Positions 1 to 7,855 of a stretch of 64,000 nt of DNA are shown piece by piece. Both the position numbers and the translations under genes were made by a program. A model generated the notes under the pieces. It was not told the DNA's origin, searched no databases, and saw nothing but the letters and a program-made list of their open reading frames with translations. Origin of the DNA: Rhizobium mongolense subsp. loessense (lineage in GTDB: Bacteria; Pseudomonadota; Alphaproteobacteria; Rhizobiales; Rhizobiaceae); the NCBI RefSeq assembly GCF_900099775.1, contig NZ_FMTM01000003.1, positions 62,001 to 126,000 on the forward strand, in the 5' to 3' direction. Position 1 is the first letter of the stretch, and each line of letters starts with the position of its first letter.

Positions 1-395
1 CCGGGCTTCTCGTTGGAAAGCCAGAGGCCATAGAGCGACATCACGAAGCCCGGCGTGCAGAAGCCGCATTGGGAACCGTGGTAGTCCACCATCGCCTGCT
101 GTACCGGATGCAGCGTGCCGTTCCTGGCGGCCAGATGCTCGACGGTGACGACATGCGTGCCGTTCAGCGATCCTAACAGCCGAATACAGGCATTGACCGT
201 CTCATAGAAGAGCTTGCCGTCGAGCAACCGGCCGACGAGCACCGTGCAGGCGCCGCAATCACCCTCGGCGCATCCTTCCTTCGTGCCGGTCAGCCGGCGC
301 CTCAACCGCAGAAAATCGAGAAGCATCTCGGAGGGGTGGACATCGCTCAGCGTGATGTCCTCGCCGTTGAGGATGAAGCGGATGCTGTCTTTCAT
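1..395 (-). CDS. xdhA: Xanthine dehydrogenase small subunit, [2Fe-2S] N-terminal part (runs off the window)
   Basis: This is the N-terminal 131 residues of the iron-sulfur/FAD subunit of xanthine dehydrogenase, which passes electrons from the molybdenum subunit during hypoxanthine and xanthine oxidation. The reading begins MKDSIRFILNGEDITL. It holds the plant-type ferredoxin cluster motif GCAEGDCGACTV followed by the second cluster motif GSQCGFCTPG, both diagnostic of the family. The ATG at 395 follows the stop of bdhA by only 29 bases on the same strand, so the two genes should be cotranscribed; a bdhA-xdhA arrangement is known in Sinorhizobium. The gene is incomplete because its 3' part lies left of position 1. 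Identity is from motifs; subunit type is confident. Confidence 0.9.
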   Translation of the reverse strand, partial: MKDSIRFILNGEDITLSDVHPSEMLLDFLRLRRRLTGTKEGCAEGDCGACTVLVGRLLDGKLFYETVNACIRLLGSLNGTHVVTVEHLAARNGTLHPVQQAMVDYHGSQCGFCTPGFVMSLYGLWLSNEKP

Positions 396-424
396 GTTGT
401 TCCTTGTTCTTGTTTTTGAAATGG

Positions 425-1201
425 TTATGCCGCGGTCCAGCCCCCGTCAATCGAGATGTGGGTGCCTGTCACCTGCCGGGCGTCGTCGCTGGCGAGGTAG
501 AGCGCCATGGCGCCGATCTCCTCGGCCTTGACGAATTCGCGCGTCGGCTGAGCCTTGAGGATGACCTCGGTCTTCACCTGTTCCTCCGTCATCCCGCGGG
601 CCTTGGCGGTATCCGGTATCTGCTTTTCGACGAGCGGCGTCAGCACATAGCCGGGGCAGATGGCGTTCACCGTCACGCCGAATTCGGCAAGCTCGAGCGC
701 CGCTGTCTTCGTCAGGCCTAATATACCATGTTTTGCGGCCACATAGGCGGATTTGAAAGGCGAGGCGACGAGGCCGTGCGCTGAGGCGATATTGATGATG
801 CGGCCATGCTTCTTCGCCTTCATCTGCGGGATGGCGGCGCGCATCGTATGAAACGAGCTCGACAGGTTGATGGCGATGATCTGGTCCCATTTCTCGATCG
901 GGAAATCCTCGATCTTCTCGACATGCTGGATGCCGGCATTGTTGACCAGCACGTCGACGGTGCCGAAGGTCTTCGCCGCCGTGGCGATCAGGTCTGCGAT
1001 CTCCGCGGGTTTTGTCATGTCGGCCGGGTGGTAGAGGGCACTTCCCTCGGAAAGCGATTCAAGCCGCTCCACTATCGCCTTGATTTCGTCCGCCTTTCCG
1101 AAGCCGTTGATGACGACATTGTCGCCCTTTCCGGCAAAGGCGGTGGCGATCGCAAGCCCAATGCCGCTGGTGGATCCGGTGACGACAACGGTTCTCTTCA
1201 T
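425..1201 (-). CDS. bdhA: D-3-hydroxybutyrate dehydrogenase
   Basis: A 258-residue short-chain dehydrogenase that oxidises D-3-hydroxybutyrate to acetoacetate with NAD+, the first step in using the monomer released from poly-3-hydroxybutyrate. It shows the nucleotide-binding motif TGSTSGIG at residues 8-15, NNAG near residue 87, the catalytic Ser in IASAHG, the YVAAKHG Tyr-Lys pair, and the C-terminal TGTHISIDGGWTAA. The PGYVLTPLVEKQI segment fits the 3-hydroxybutyrate subfamily. The ATG at 1201 has GGGAGAAC just upstream. It is first in an operon with xdhA and is divergent from glpK across 219 bases. Length is normal for the family. Confidence 0.93.
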   Translation of the reverse strand: MKRTVVVTGSTSGIGLAIATAFAGKGDNVVINGFGKADEIKAIVERLESLSEGSALYHPADMTKPAEIADLIATAAKTFGTVDVLVNNAGIQHVEKIEDFPIEKWDQIIAINLSSSFHTMRAAIPQMKAKKHGRIINIASAHGLVASPFKSAYVAAKHGILGLTKTAALELAEFGVTVNAICPGYVLTPLVEKQIPDTAKARGMTEEQVKTEVILKAQPTREFVKAEEIGAMALYLASDDARQVTGTHISIDGGWTAA

Positions 1202-1420
1202 GCTGTTCTCCCTATGGCTTGTTTTCGCGACGCAATATCGCGAAGGTTATGCCCAAAGCGGCGTTCCTGGCAATCGCGCGGGAGAGACGATTTGCAGGCT
1301 GGAAAGAGAGCAGCCGAGCGCGGGATGGGCGCTGCTTCTTTTTCGTTTTATTTTCTTTTCAGGTTCGCTTTGGTGCCTTATTGATTTCTGCAACAAAGCA
1401 ATGCGCATGGGAGGGACAGC

Positions 1421-2914
1421 GTGAGCGGATATGTTTTGGCGATCGATCAGGGCACGACGTCGACGCGGGCGATCATTTTCGATAGCGAGCTGAGGATCGC
1501 CGGCGCGGGCCAAAAGGAGTTCACGCAGATCTATCCCCGTTCCGGCTGGGTCGAACACGATCCGGAGGAGATCTGGGATTCGGTGGTCTCCACCGTCCAC
1601 ATGGCGCTGCGCGAGGCGAAGATCGAGGCCAAGGACATTGCGGCACTTGGCATCACCAACCAGCGCGAGACTGTTGTCGTCTGGGAACGCGAGACCGGCA
1701 AGCCGATCCAGAACGCCATCGTTTGGCAGGACCGCCGCACGGCGAGGTACTGCGACAATCTCAAGCGCCAGGGTCTCGAAAGGACGTTCACCAAGAAGAC
1801 CGGGCTGATCCTCGATCCCTATTTCTCCGGCACCAAGCTTTCCTGGCTGCTGGCCAATGTGAAGGGAGCACGGGCGCGCGCCGCCAAGGGCGAGCTTTGC
1901 TTTGGCACCATCGACACCTTCCTGATCTGGCGGCTGACAGGCGGCAAAAGCTTCGTCACCGACGCCACGAATGCCTCACGCACGCTGATGTATAACATCG
2001 CCGAGAACACATGGGACGAAGACCTGCTCGAAATTCTGCGCGTGCCGGCCGCCATGCTGCCGCATGTGAAGGACTGCGCGGATGATTTCGGCGTTGCCGA
2101 TGCCTCGATCTTCGGCGCTGCGATCCCGATTCTCGGCGTAGCCGGCGATCAGCAGGCTGCGACCATCGGCCAGGCCTGTTTCGAGCCTGGCATGATGAAA
2201 TCCACCTACGGCACAGGCTGCTTCGCACTCTTGAACACCGGCGCCGACATGGTGCGCTCCAAGAACCGGCTGCTCACCACGATCGCCTATCGCCTAAACG
2301 GCGAAACGACCTATGCGCTCGAAGGCTCGATCTTCATTGCGGGCGCGGCCGTGCAGTGGCTGCGCGACGGACTCGGAATCATCGACCGCGCTTCGAAGAC
2401 CGGCGAGCTTGCGGAACGGGCCGACCCGACACAGGAGGTCTATCTCGTCCCTGCCTTCACCGGCCTTGGTGCGCCCCATTGGGACCCGGAGGCGCGTGGC
2501 GCTATCTTCGGCCTCACCCGCAACAGCGGTCCAGCCGAATTCGCCCGCGCTGCGCTCGAAGCCGTCTGCTACCAGACCCGCGACCTGCTCGATGCCATGC
2601 AAAAGGACTGGAAGAACGGCAAGGACGACACGGTGCTGCGTGTCGACGGCGGCATGGTTGCCTCCGACTGGACGATGCAGCGGCTGGCAGATTTGCTCGA
2701 AGCGCCCGTCGATCGCCCGGTTATCCTCGAAACCACTGCCCTCGGTGCTGCCTGGCTTGCCGGAAGCAGGGCAGGTGTATGGCCAGACCGCAAGACCTTC
2801 TCAGCCACGTGGAAACGCGACCGGCGATTCGAGCCGGACATGGATGAAAAGACGCGGGCTGCGAAGGTCAAGGGATGGCGCAATGCTGTCAAGCGGACGC
2901 TGAGCGAACTTTAG
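1421..2914 (+). CDS. glpK: Glycerol kinase
   Basis: A 497-residue FGGY-family kinase that phosphorylates glycerol to glycerol 3-phosphate in the cytoplasm. It starts at GTG with a GGGAGGG ribosome site six bases upstream. The N-terminal phosphate-binding motif [10 protein letters not shown] lies at residues 8-17, the glycerol-contact segment [14 protein letters not shown] follows, and [22 protein letters not shown] and DGGMVASDW are the expected second-domain motifs. Length is standard (about 500). No glycerol transporter or glpD is adjacent, so it stands alone, divergent from bdhA-xdhA and convergent with an acyltransferase. Confidence 0.96.
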   Translation: MSGYVLAIDQGTTSTRAIIFDSELRIAGAGQKEFTQIYPRSGWVEHDPEEIWDSVVSTVHMALREAKIEAKDIAALGITNQRETVVVWERETGKPIQNAIVWQDRRTARYCDNLKRQGLERTFTKKTGLILDPYFSGTKLSWLLANVKGARARAAKGELCFGTIDTFLIWRLTGGKSFVTDATNASRTLMYNIAENTWDEDLLEILRVPAAMLPHVKDCADDFGVADASIFGAAIPILGVAGDQQAATIGQACFEPGMMKSTYGTGCFALLNTGADMVRSKNRLLTTIAYRLNGETTYALEGSIFIAGAAVQWLRDGLGIIDRASKTGELAERADPTQEVYLVPAFTGLGAPHWDPEARGAIFGLTRNSGPAEFARAALEAVCYQTRDLLDAMQKDWKNGKDDTVLRVDGGMVASDWTMQRLADLLEAPVDRPVILETTALGAAWLAGSRAGVWPDRKTFSATWKRDRRFEPDMDEKTRAAKVKGWRNAVKRTLSEL

Positions 2915-2949
2915 AGTTTGTTTTGGCCCAGGCTATCGCCTCGACCGCT

Positions 2950-3975
2950 TCAAGCGGCAAGCGCTTGCCGCTTGCGCCTTGCGGGGGGAACGTAGAGCCA
3001 GCCGGCGCCGCTGCGATCGGCAACTGCCTTGATGGCGAGCGACAGGCCGATCGCGACGATCACGACAAGAGGCGTGGTCACATAGCCGTTTGCCGCGTGC
3101 GCCTTCACCAGCGTTGCGATCGCCGCCACCAGCAGCGAAACGATCATGACGTGCGTCACATAGACCGGAAGCGTGTTGCGCCCGAAATAGGCGAAAGCGT
3201 GCCGAACAGGCTGCAGCCGCGACATCAGTACGGCGGTTCCGCAAAGCCATGCCAGGCCGGCGATGGAAGAGAGCAGCGCCCAACTGCCTTTCTCGACGGC
3301 CTGCAGCCGCCATCGCAACAGATAGAGTGCCGCAAACAGCAGGAAGCCGCCGAACGCCATCAGAAGCGGGCGCTGAGTGATCGTGCCGACTACGGATTTT
3401 CCGTACCAGCAACCGAAGAGGAAAAAGACAAAATACTGCAGCACATTGCGATGGGTAAAGAGATCGATCTGCAGATGCTCGCCGAAAGTCAGGATCGAGA
3501 CCATGGCGGCGATCGCGATGGTCGTCGCATGATGGGCGCAAGAAAGAAGCTTCGTGGCGACCATAAAGATCGCCAGTGCCCAGATGAACCAGATGCCTGT
3601 ATTGGGCGCCCACCACATCGCAATCAGCTGGTAGGCATCGCTGCCTTCGGTCGGTACCAGGGCATTGGTCTGGATATAGCGGAAGAACAGCCAGCGCGCG
3701 CTGCTCCAGACGGCGAAGAGATAGATGAGCAGCCAGATCTTCCGGCGCAGGAAGTCGTGCCAGGGCGCCTGTACGGCCGATGCGGCAAGAAAGCCGGAGA
3801 CGGTGAAAAACAGCGGCATCCGGATCGGCGTCATGATGGCGCTGATGCGGGCATAAAGGTCCGGCGCAATCTCGTGGAAGTCGTGGTAGAGGAGCGTGTG
3901 GTAGATGACCACGAGGATGATCGACATACCCTTGGCGATGTCGAGCCAATCGATGCGGGTCTTTTCCTGCCGCAT
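2950..3975 (-). CDS. Acyltransferase 3 family membrane protein
   Basis: A 341-residue polytopic inner-membrane protein of the acyltransferase 3 family, which moves acyl or succinyl groups onto surface or periplasmic sugars. It opens with RIDWLDIAKGMSIILVV and the conserved His in IYHTLLY (about residue 26), followed by RMPLFFTVSGFL, both hallmarks of the family. About ten hydrophobic helices can be counted, and the C-terminus is basic. No polysaccharide gene cluster is adjacent, so the acceptor is unknown. It is convergent with glpK. The start ATG at 3975 is the first in frame after a weak ribosome site. Confidence 0.85.
   Translation of the reverse strand: MRQEKTRIDWLDIAKGMSIILVVIYHTLLYHDFHEIAPDLYARISAIMTPIRMPLFFTVSGFLAASAVQAPWHDFLRRKIWLLIYLFAVWSSARWLFFRYIQTNALVPTEGSDAYQLIAMWWAPNTGIWFIWALAIFMVATKLLSCAHHATTIAIAAMVSILTFGEHLQIDLFTHRNVLQYFVFFLFGCWYGKSVVGTITQRPLLMAFGGFLLFAALYLLRWRLQAVEKGSWALLSSIAGLAWLCGTAVLMSRLQPVRHAFAYFGRNTLPVYVTHVMIVSLLVAAIATLVKAHAANGYVTTPLVVIVAIGLSLAIKAVADRSGAGWLYVPPARRKRQALAA
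2951..2974. terminator. Perfect 24-base palindrome at a convergent gene end
   Basis: Two 12-base arms (CAAGCGGCAAGC and GCTTGCCGCTTG) meet with no spacer, over the last codons and stop of the acyltransferase gene and 36 bases after the glpK stop. It could act as a bidirectional transcription stop or mRNA 3'-end barrier between the convergent genes. There is no clean T-tract directly after it on either strand. Confidence 0.45.
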
Positions 3976-4096
3976 GGTTCCCTCTCTCGACCGTGCACTG
4001 CAGCAGGAAACAAATAGACGAAATGCGTCAAAAACGTGGGCGAATCGCCAATCTCTTGATGGGATGGAATGCCGCAGCAGGCCCGCTTGCTAGTTG

Positions 4097-4131
4097 TGTA
4101 CTGATAGGTACAATGCGTTCTAATCAGTACA
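4097..4131 (+). promoter_or_regulatory. Likely TetR operator in front of DUF1348-tetR
   Basis: Three half-sites are seen: TGTAC at 4097, GTACA at 4108 (together the 16-base palindrome TGTACTGATAGGTACA), and ATCAGTACA at 4123-4131, which is the exact reverse complement of TGTACTGAT at 4097-4105. The block ends at the ribosome site of the downstream gene, where a repressor would block transcription. The TetR protein encoded two genes away is the natural candidate. Confidence 0.65.
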
Positions 4132-4140
4132 GGAGTTGAT

Positions 4141-4602
4141 ATGAGTGCACTCGTCCCGCCTTTCACACAGGGAACCGCAACGCAGAAAGTCCGCATGGCA
4201 GAAGACGGCTGGAACAGCCGCAATCCGGAAAGGGTATCGCTCGTCTATACGCCGGACAGCAACTGGCGGAATCGGGCGGAATTCATAAACGGCCGGGTAC
4301 AGATCGTTGCGTTCCTGACGCGCAAATGGGCAAAGGAGCTGGATTATCGCCTGATCAAGGAGCTCTGGAGCTTCGGCGGGAACCGCATTGCCGTGCGCTT
4401 CGCCTATGAGTGGCATGACGACAGTGGCAACTGGTTTCGCTCCTACGGCAACGAGAACTGGGAATTCGATGCAGCGGGCTTGATGCAGCGGCGTTTCGCT
4501 TGCATCAACGATCTGCCGATCAAGGAAACGGACCGCAAGTTCCACTGGCCGCTCGGCCGGCGGCCGGATGATCATCCCGGCCTCTGCGACCTTGGTCTCT
4601 GA
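4141..4602 (+). CDS. DUF1348 / SnoaL-like (NTF2 fold) protein
   Basis: A 153-residue protein of the DUF1348 group of the NTF2-like superfamily, small alpha+beta barrels with a hydrophobic pocket. The family signature is visible as the N-terminal [20 protein letters not shown], the [16 protein letters not shown] segment, and [19 protein letters not shown]. The reaction is not known. The ATG at 4141 has AGGAG six bases upstream and lies directly behind a strong inverted repeat. The next gene, a TetR regulator, starts six bases after the stop, so the two form an operon that is probably autoregulated. Confidence 0.88.
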   Translation: MSALVPPFTQGTATQKVRMAEDGWNSRNPERVSLVYTPDSNWRNRAEFINGRVQIVAFLTRKWAKELDYRLIKELWSFGGNRIAVRFAYEWHDDSGNWFRSYGNENWEFDAAGLMQRRFACINDLPIKETDRKFHWPLGRRPDDHPGLCDLGL

Positions 4603-4608
4603 CGGAAG

Positions 4609-5172
4609 GTGTCAGCTCTGAGAACGCTCTACGAACGCGCCGATGTCGTGCCGCTACTTGCGGAAATCTTTCGCGAGCTGGGCTTCGAAGGGGCGACGCT
4701 CAGCCGCATCACCGAGCGGACTGGCATCGGCAAGGGCAGCCTTTATCACTTCTTTCCTGGTGGAAAGGAAGAGATGGCAGCAGCCGTACTTGCCGAAGTC
4801 GACACCTGGTTCGAACAATTCGTTTACGAGCCGCTGCGCCGCGACGATCCTGCCGAAGCGATCGCGGCAATGTGGAAGAACGCCGACGCCTATTTCCGCT
4901 CCGGCGGCCGTATCTGCCTGGTCGGCGCCTTCGCGCTGGATGAAACCCGTGAACGATTTGCGACCACCATCAACGACTATTTCCAGCGGTGGATCGATGC
5001 GCTCGCCGGTGCCCTTGTCCGCAGCGGCCGCCCGGCCAGCGAGGCGAGGGCGGCGGCGGAAAACGCCGTGCTCGGGATACAGGGGGCTCTTGTGCTGTCG
5101 CGTGCGCTCGATGACAAGGCTCTGTTCAAGCGGGCGCTGGATCAGATGGCGAAGCGATTGATCACGTCTTGA
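4609..5172 (+). CDS. TetR/AcrR-family transcriptional regulator
   Basis: A 187-residue one-component repressor. The N-terminal helix-turn-helix covers about residues 12-58, with LGFEGATLSRITERTGIGKG and the recognition helix ending GSLYHFFPGGKEEM, typical of the LmrA/YxaF-like branch of TetR proteins. The remainder is the helical ligand and dimer domain. It starts at GTG after GGAAG. It is translationally close to the DUF1348 gene (six-base gap) and most likely represses this operon through the inverted repeats at 4097-4131. The inducing ligand is unknown. Confidence 0.9.
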   Translation: MSALRTLYERADVVPLLAEIFRELGFEGATLSRITERTGIGKGSLYHFFPGGKEEMAAAVLAEVDTWFEQFVYEPLRRDDPAEAIAAMWKNADAYFRSGGRICLVGAFALDETRERFATTINDYFQRWIDALAGALVRSGRPASEARAAAENAVLGIQGALVLSRALDDKALFKRALDQMAKRLITS

Positions 5173-5266
5173 CCATAGCCGGTGCGCCAACGCGGCTGCC
5201 GGCTCTCGCAAGCCTTTTCACCATCACGGCGGCCGATCCTCTCAACGATAATTTTTTGCTGCGCCC

Positions 5267-5293
5267 TGTCGGATGCCGGGTTACTTCTTCGTC
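5267..5293 (+). promoter_or_regulatory. Candidate ECF42-type promoter, copy 1
   Basis: TGTCGG at 5267-5272 is followed by a 17-base spacer and CGTC at 5290-5293, which places a start of transcription about 15 bases before the DGPF gene ATG. The same TGTCGG-N17-CGTC string recurs at 6970-6996 before the SRPBCC gene. ECF42 promoters are recalled as TGTCGA at -35 and CG(A/T)C at -10, so this fits autoregulation by the sigma factor encoded here. Confidence 0.6.
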
Positions 5294-5314
5294 ATTGAGG
5301 AAGAGGAGTGAGAG

Positions 5315-5689
5315 ATGCTTTACGCAATCCTTTGCTATGCCAATGAAGAGACGGTTTTCTCCTGGTCCAAGGAGGAGGAAGACGCCGTCATGGCGAAGCT
5401 CCATGCCGTGCAGGCCCCCGTCGCTCAGGCCGGAAGACTCGGTCCGACCGGACGGCTGATGCCGACGACAGCGGCGACAACCGTGCGCAAGGGCAAGGAA
5501 GAACCGCTCGTGCTCGACGGCCCTTTCGCTGAAACCAAGGAAGCGCTTCTCGGTTTTTACGTCGTCGATTTTGAGACACTGGACGAGGCGATCGCTTTTT
5601 CGAAGGAGCTGTCGGCAGTCAATCCAGGCTCGACGTCCTATGAAATTCGGCCGTTTTACGTTTTCCGGCCCGGAGAAACCTCGACATGA
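5315..5689 (+). CDS. YciI/DGPF-family protein of an ECF42 sigma module
   Basis: A 124-residue cytoplasmic protein with the family signature LDGPFAETKE at residues 67-76 and the fold core MLYAILCYANEE at the N-terminus. DGPF proteins are YciI relatives with a ferredoxin-like dimeric fold and are the standard genomic partners of ECF42 sigma factors; their biochemical role is not settled. The ATG has GAGGAGTGAGAG upstream. Its stop overlaps the sigma factor start by four bases (ATGA at 5686-5689), so translation is coupled. A TGTCGG-N17-CGTC motif sits 22 bases upstream of the ATG. Confidence 0.92.
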   Translation: MLYAILCYANEETVFSWSKEEEDAVMAKLHAVQAPVAQAGRLGPTGRLMPTTAATTVRKGKEEPLVLDGPFAETKEALLGFYVVDFETLDEAIAFSKELSAVNPGSTSYEIRPFYVFRPGETST

Positions 5690-6945
5690 CGGATATCGCC
5701 TGGATCGACGTTGCGCTGACTGCTGCCCGGCCGAAGGCGCTGGGCGCACTCCTGCGCTACTTCCGCGATCTCGATATTGCGGAAGAAGCGTTTCAGGAGG
5801 CGTGTCTGCGGGCGATCCGCACTTGGCCGGACAAAGGCCCGCCGCGCGATCCGACCGCTTGGCTGATCTTCGTCGGCCGCAACAGCGGTATCGATGCCCT
5901 GCGCAAGCAGGCAAAGACCCAGGCGTTGCCGGACGAAGACCTGATTTCCGACAAGGAGGATGCCGAAAGCGATATCGCCGACCGGCTGGACGAATCCAAC
6001 TATCGCGACGATATTTTGCGGCTTCTCTTCATCTGCTGTCATCCGGACCTGCCGGCCACCCAGCAGATCGCGCTGGCCTTGCGCATCGTTTGCGGGCTCT
6101 CCGTGCAGCAGATTGCGCGCGCCTTTCTCGTCGGCGAAAGTGCCATGGAGCAGCGGATTACCCGCGCCAAGGCACGCGTCGCGAAAGCCGGCGTGCCGTT
6201 CGAGACGCCGGGTCCCGAGGAGCGGGCGGAGCGTCTGTCGATCGTCTCGACGATGATCTACCTGATCTTCAACGAGGGCTATTCTCAGGGCGATCCGAAA
6301 CGCGAGGCCGCCGCCTTCAGCGACGAGGCGATCCGGCTCGGCCGTCTCCTGCTTCGCATCTTTCCGGGCGAACCGGAGATCATGGGGCTCTTGGCGCTGA
6401 TGCTGCTGCAGATCTCGCGGCGCGACGCGCGCTTCGACGCAAATGGCGAACTGGTACTGCTCGAAGATCAGGACCGCTCGCGCTGGAATCATGCTTTGAT
6501 CAACGAAGCTCTCAATCTGCTCGACAAGGCGATCCGCCACCGCCGGCCCGGACCCTATCAGTTGCAGGCGGCGATTGCGGCCATCCATTCCCGGGCAAAG
6601 CGAGCCGAAGACACGGACTGGGAAGAGATCGATCTGCTCTACAGCGTGCTCGAGCGCCTCCAGCCGTCCCCGGTCGTCACGCTCAACCGGGCGGTTGCGA
6701 TTTCGAAGCTCAAGGGGCCGGAGGAGGCCTTTCGGCTCGTCGAAACGCTCGGTGAAAAGCTCGACGGCTACTTCTACTATCATGGCCTGCGCGGCGGTCT
6801 GCTGAAGCAGATGGGCCGGGCGAAGGAGGCGCGCGAAGCCTTCGACCGTGCGATCGCGCTTGCAAATTCCGCTGCCGAAGCGGCTCACATCCGCCTGCAG
6901 ATCGACAAGCTGCAGTGCGAGCCGGCACACCCGGGTGCGACATAA
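5686..6945 (+). CDS. ECF42-type RNA polymerase sigma factor with C-terminal TPR-like domain
   Basis: A 419-residue sigma factor. The first 170 residues hold sigma-70 region 2 (RYFRDLDIAEEAFQEAC, then TAWLIFVGRNSGIDALRK) and region 4 (LALRIVCGLSVQQIARAF, then ESAMEQRITRAK). The roughly 240-residue C-terminal extension starts with the LIFNEGYS signature and contains helical repeats ending KEAREAFDRAIALANS, as in ECF42 proteins, where this extension replaces an anti-sigma factor as the control element. It overlaps the DGPF gene by four bases. The SRPBCC gene downstream carries the same candidate promoter motif as the DGPF gene and is probably a target. Confidence 0.93.
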   Translation: MTDIAWIDVALTAARPKALGALLRYFRDLDIAEEAFQEACLRAIRTWPDKGPPRDPTAWLIFVGRNSGIDALRKQAKTQALPDEDLISDKEDAESDIADRLDESNYRDDILRLLFICCHPDLPATQQIALALRIVCGLSVQQIARAFLVGESAMEQRITRAKARVAKAGVPFETPGPEERAERLSIVSTMIYLIFNEGYSQGDPKREAAAFSDEAIRLGRLLLRIFPGEPEIMGLLALMLLQISRRDARFDANGELVLLEDQDRSRWNHALINEALNLLDKAIRHRRPGPYQLQAAIAAIHSRAKRAEDTDWEEIDLLYSVLERLQPSPVVTLNRAVAISKLKGPEEAFRLVETLGEKLDGYFYYHGLRGGLLKQMGRAKEAREAFDRAIALANSAAEAAHIRLQIDKLQCEPAHPGAT

Positions 6946-6969
6946 ATTTCAATAAAAAATCGTGGTCGA

Positions 6970-6996
6970 TGTCGGAACGGCAAATGGCGACACGTC
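6970..6996 (+). promoter_or_regulatory. Candidate ECF42-type promoter, copy 2
   Basis: TGTCGG at 6970-6975, a 17-base spacer and CGTC at 6993-6996 repeat exactly the fixed positions and spacing of the motif at 5267-5293. It lies 52 bases before the ATG of the SRPBCC gene and just after the sigma factor stop, so the SRPBCC gene probably has its own sigma-dependent promoter. Confidence 0.6.
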
Positions 6997-7048
6997 TTTG
7001 TAACAACCTGATGGAAAACAGGTTTTGCTCAACAGGAGGAATGCTGAA

Positions 7049-7516
7049 ATGATTGCTGCTGCAAAACATGAACTCGTTCTCGTCCGCGAATTCGATGCCC
7101 CGCGCGAAAAGATATTCAAGGCTTGGACCGATCCGGAACTTATGAAGGAATGGTTCGTCCCACGCCCTTGGACTGTGTCGAAGGTCGAAAGCGACGTTCG
7201 CCCGGGTGGTTCGAGCCTTGTCGTCATGCGCAGCCCGGAAGGCCAGGAATTTCCAAACCACGGCGTCTATCTGGAAGTTGTCGAAAACGAGAAGATCGTT
7301 CTGACGGACGCTTATACCAGCGCCTGGGTTCCATCCGAAAAACCCTTCATGACTGCCGTGGTGCTTCTCGAAGACCTCGGAAACGGCCGGACCAAGTACA
7401 CCGCCAAGGCACTGCATTGGCGGGCCGAAGACAAGGAAGAGCACGAAAAGATGGGCTTCCACGAAGGCTGGGGCAAGGCTGCCGATCAGCTTGCAGAGCT
7501 TCTGGCCCGCATCTGA
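7049..7516 (+). CDS. SRPBCC / AHSA1-domain protein
   Basis: A 155-residue START-like (Bet v1 fold) protein. The signature is ELVLVREFDAPREKIFKAWT near the N-terminus, then the PELMKEWFVPRPW segment and C-terminal GWGKAADQLAELL. Such AHSA1 proteins bind hydrophobic ligands and are common companions of ECF41/ECF42 sigma factors and ArsR regulators. AGGAGGA at 7034-7040 sets the start at ATG 7049; another ATG at 7041 is too close and out of frame. It sits 103 bases after the sigma factor with its own TGTCGG-N17-CGTC motif. Confidence 0.9.
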   Translation: MIAAAKHELVLVREFDAPREKIFKAWTDPELMKEWFVPRPWTVSKVESDVRPGGSSLVVMRSPEGQEFPNHGVYLEVVENEKIVLTDAYTSAWVPSEKPFMTAVVLLEDLGNGRTKYTAKALHWRAEDKEEHEKMGFHEGWGKAADQLAELLARI

Positions 7517-7855
7517 CTTTTAGCAGTGGAGCAGGAGATCGGTGCTGAACGCCGCTCTCCTGACCGACCATCGTCATTATGAAGCTGTTGAAAGTGGTTC
7601 CGTTGAAGCTTCGAAGTGATTGGAAATACGAGTTTTTCGCCTGAAGACCGGCTGCGGCTGCCCCTGTGACGAGCAGAGGAAATGAGCCGGCTTGCGTCCG
7701 CAAGCCTAGAAACTCTGCAGCCTGCCAGCGGACTTGCAGCTTTCCATTCAAGAACAGGGCAATTACCCATCAACTTCATCGAACGGTCCGTTCCAGAATT
7801 TCCGGTTGCCCTCCGCTGCTTGTCTTCTTATCTCCATGGGCGCACATTCAACGGG
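7517..7855. other. Intergenic region, 339 bases, no gene recognised
   Basis: The frame of the downstream oxidoreductase stays open back to about 7682, but the sequence before 7856 has no resemblance to the family and no ribosome site. It contains a short palindrome GAAGCTTC near 7600. I see no RNA gene, repeat or second copy of the ECF42 motif. It most likely carries the promoter of the downstream gene. Confidence 0.4.

Noticed and set aside
7025..7048. TTG start eight codons upstream for the SRPBCC gene
   Set aside because: The AGGAGGA at 7034-7040 would then lie inside the coding region; the ATG at 7049 is correctly spaced.
7682..7855. A 58-codon N-terminal extension of the luciferase-like protein
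   Set aside because: No ribosome site and no resemblance to the family; the family starts at the MELGLYTF segment.
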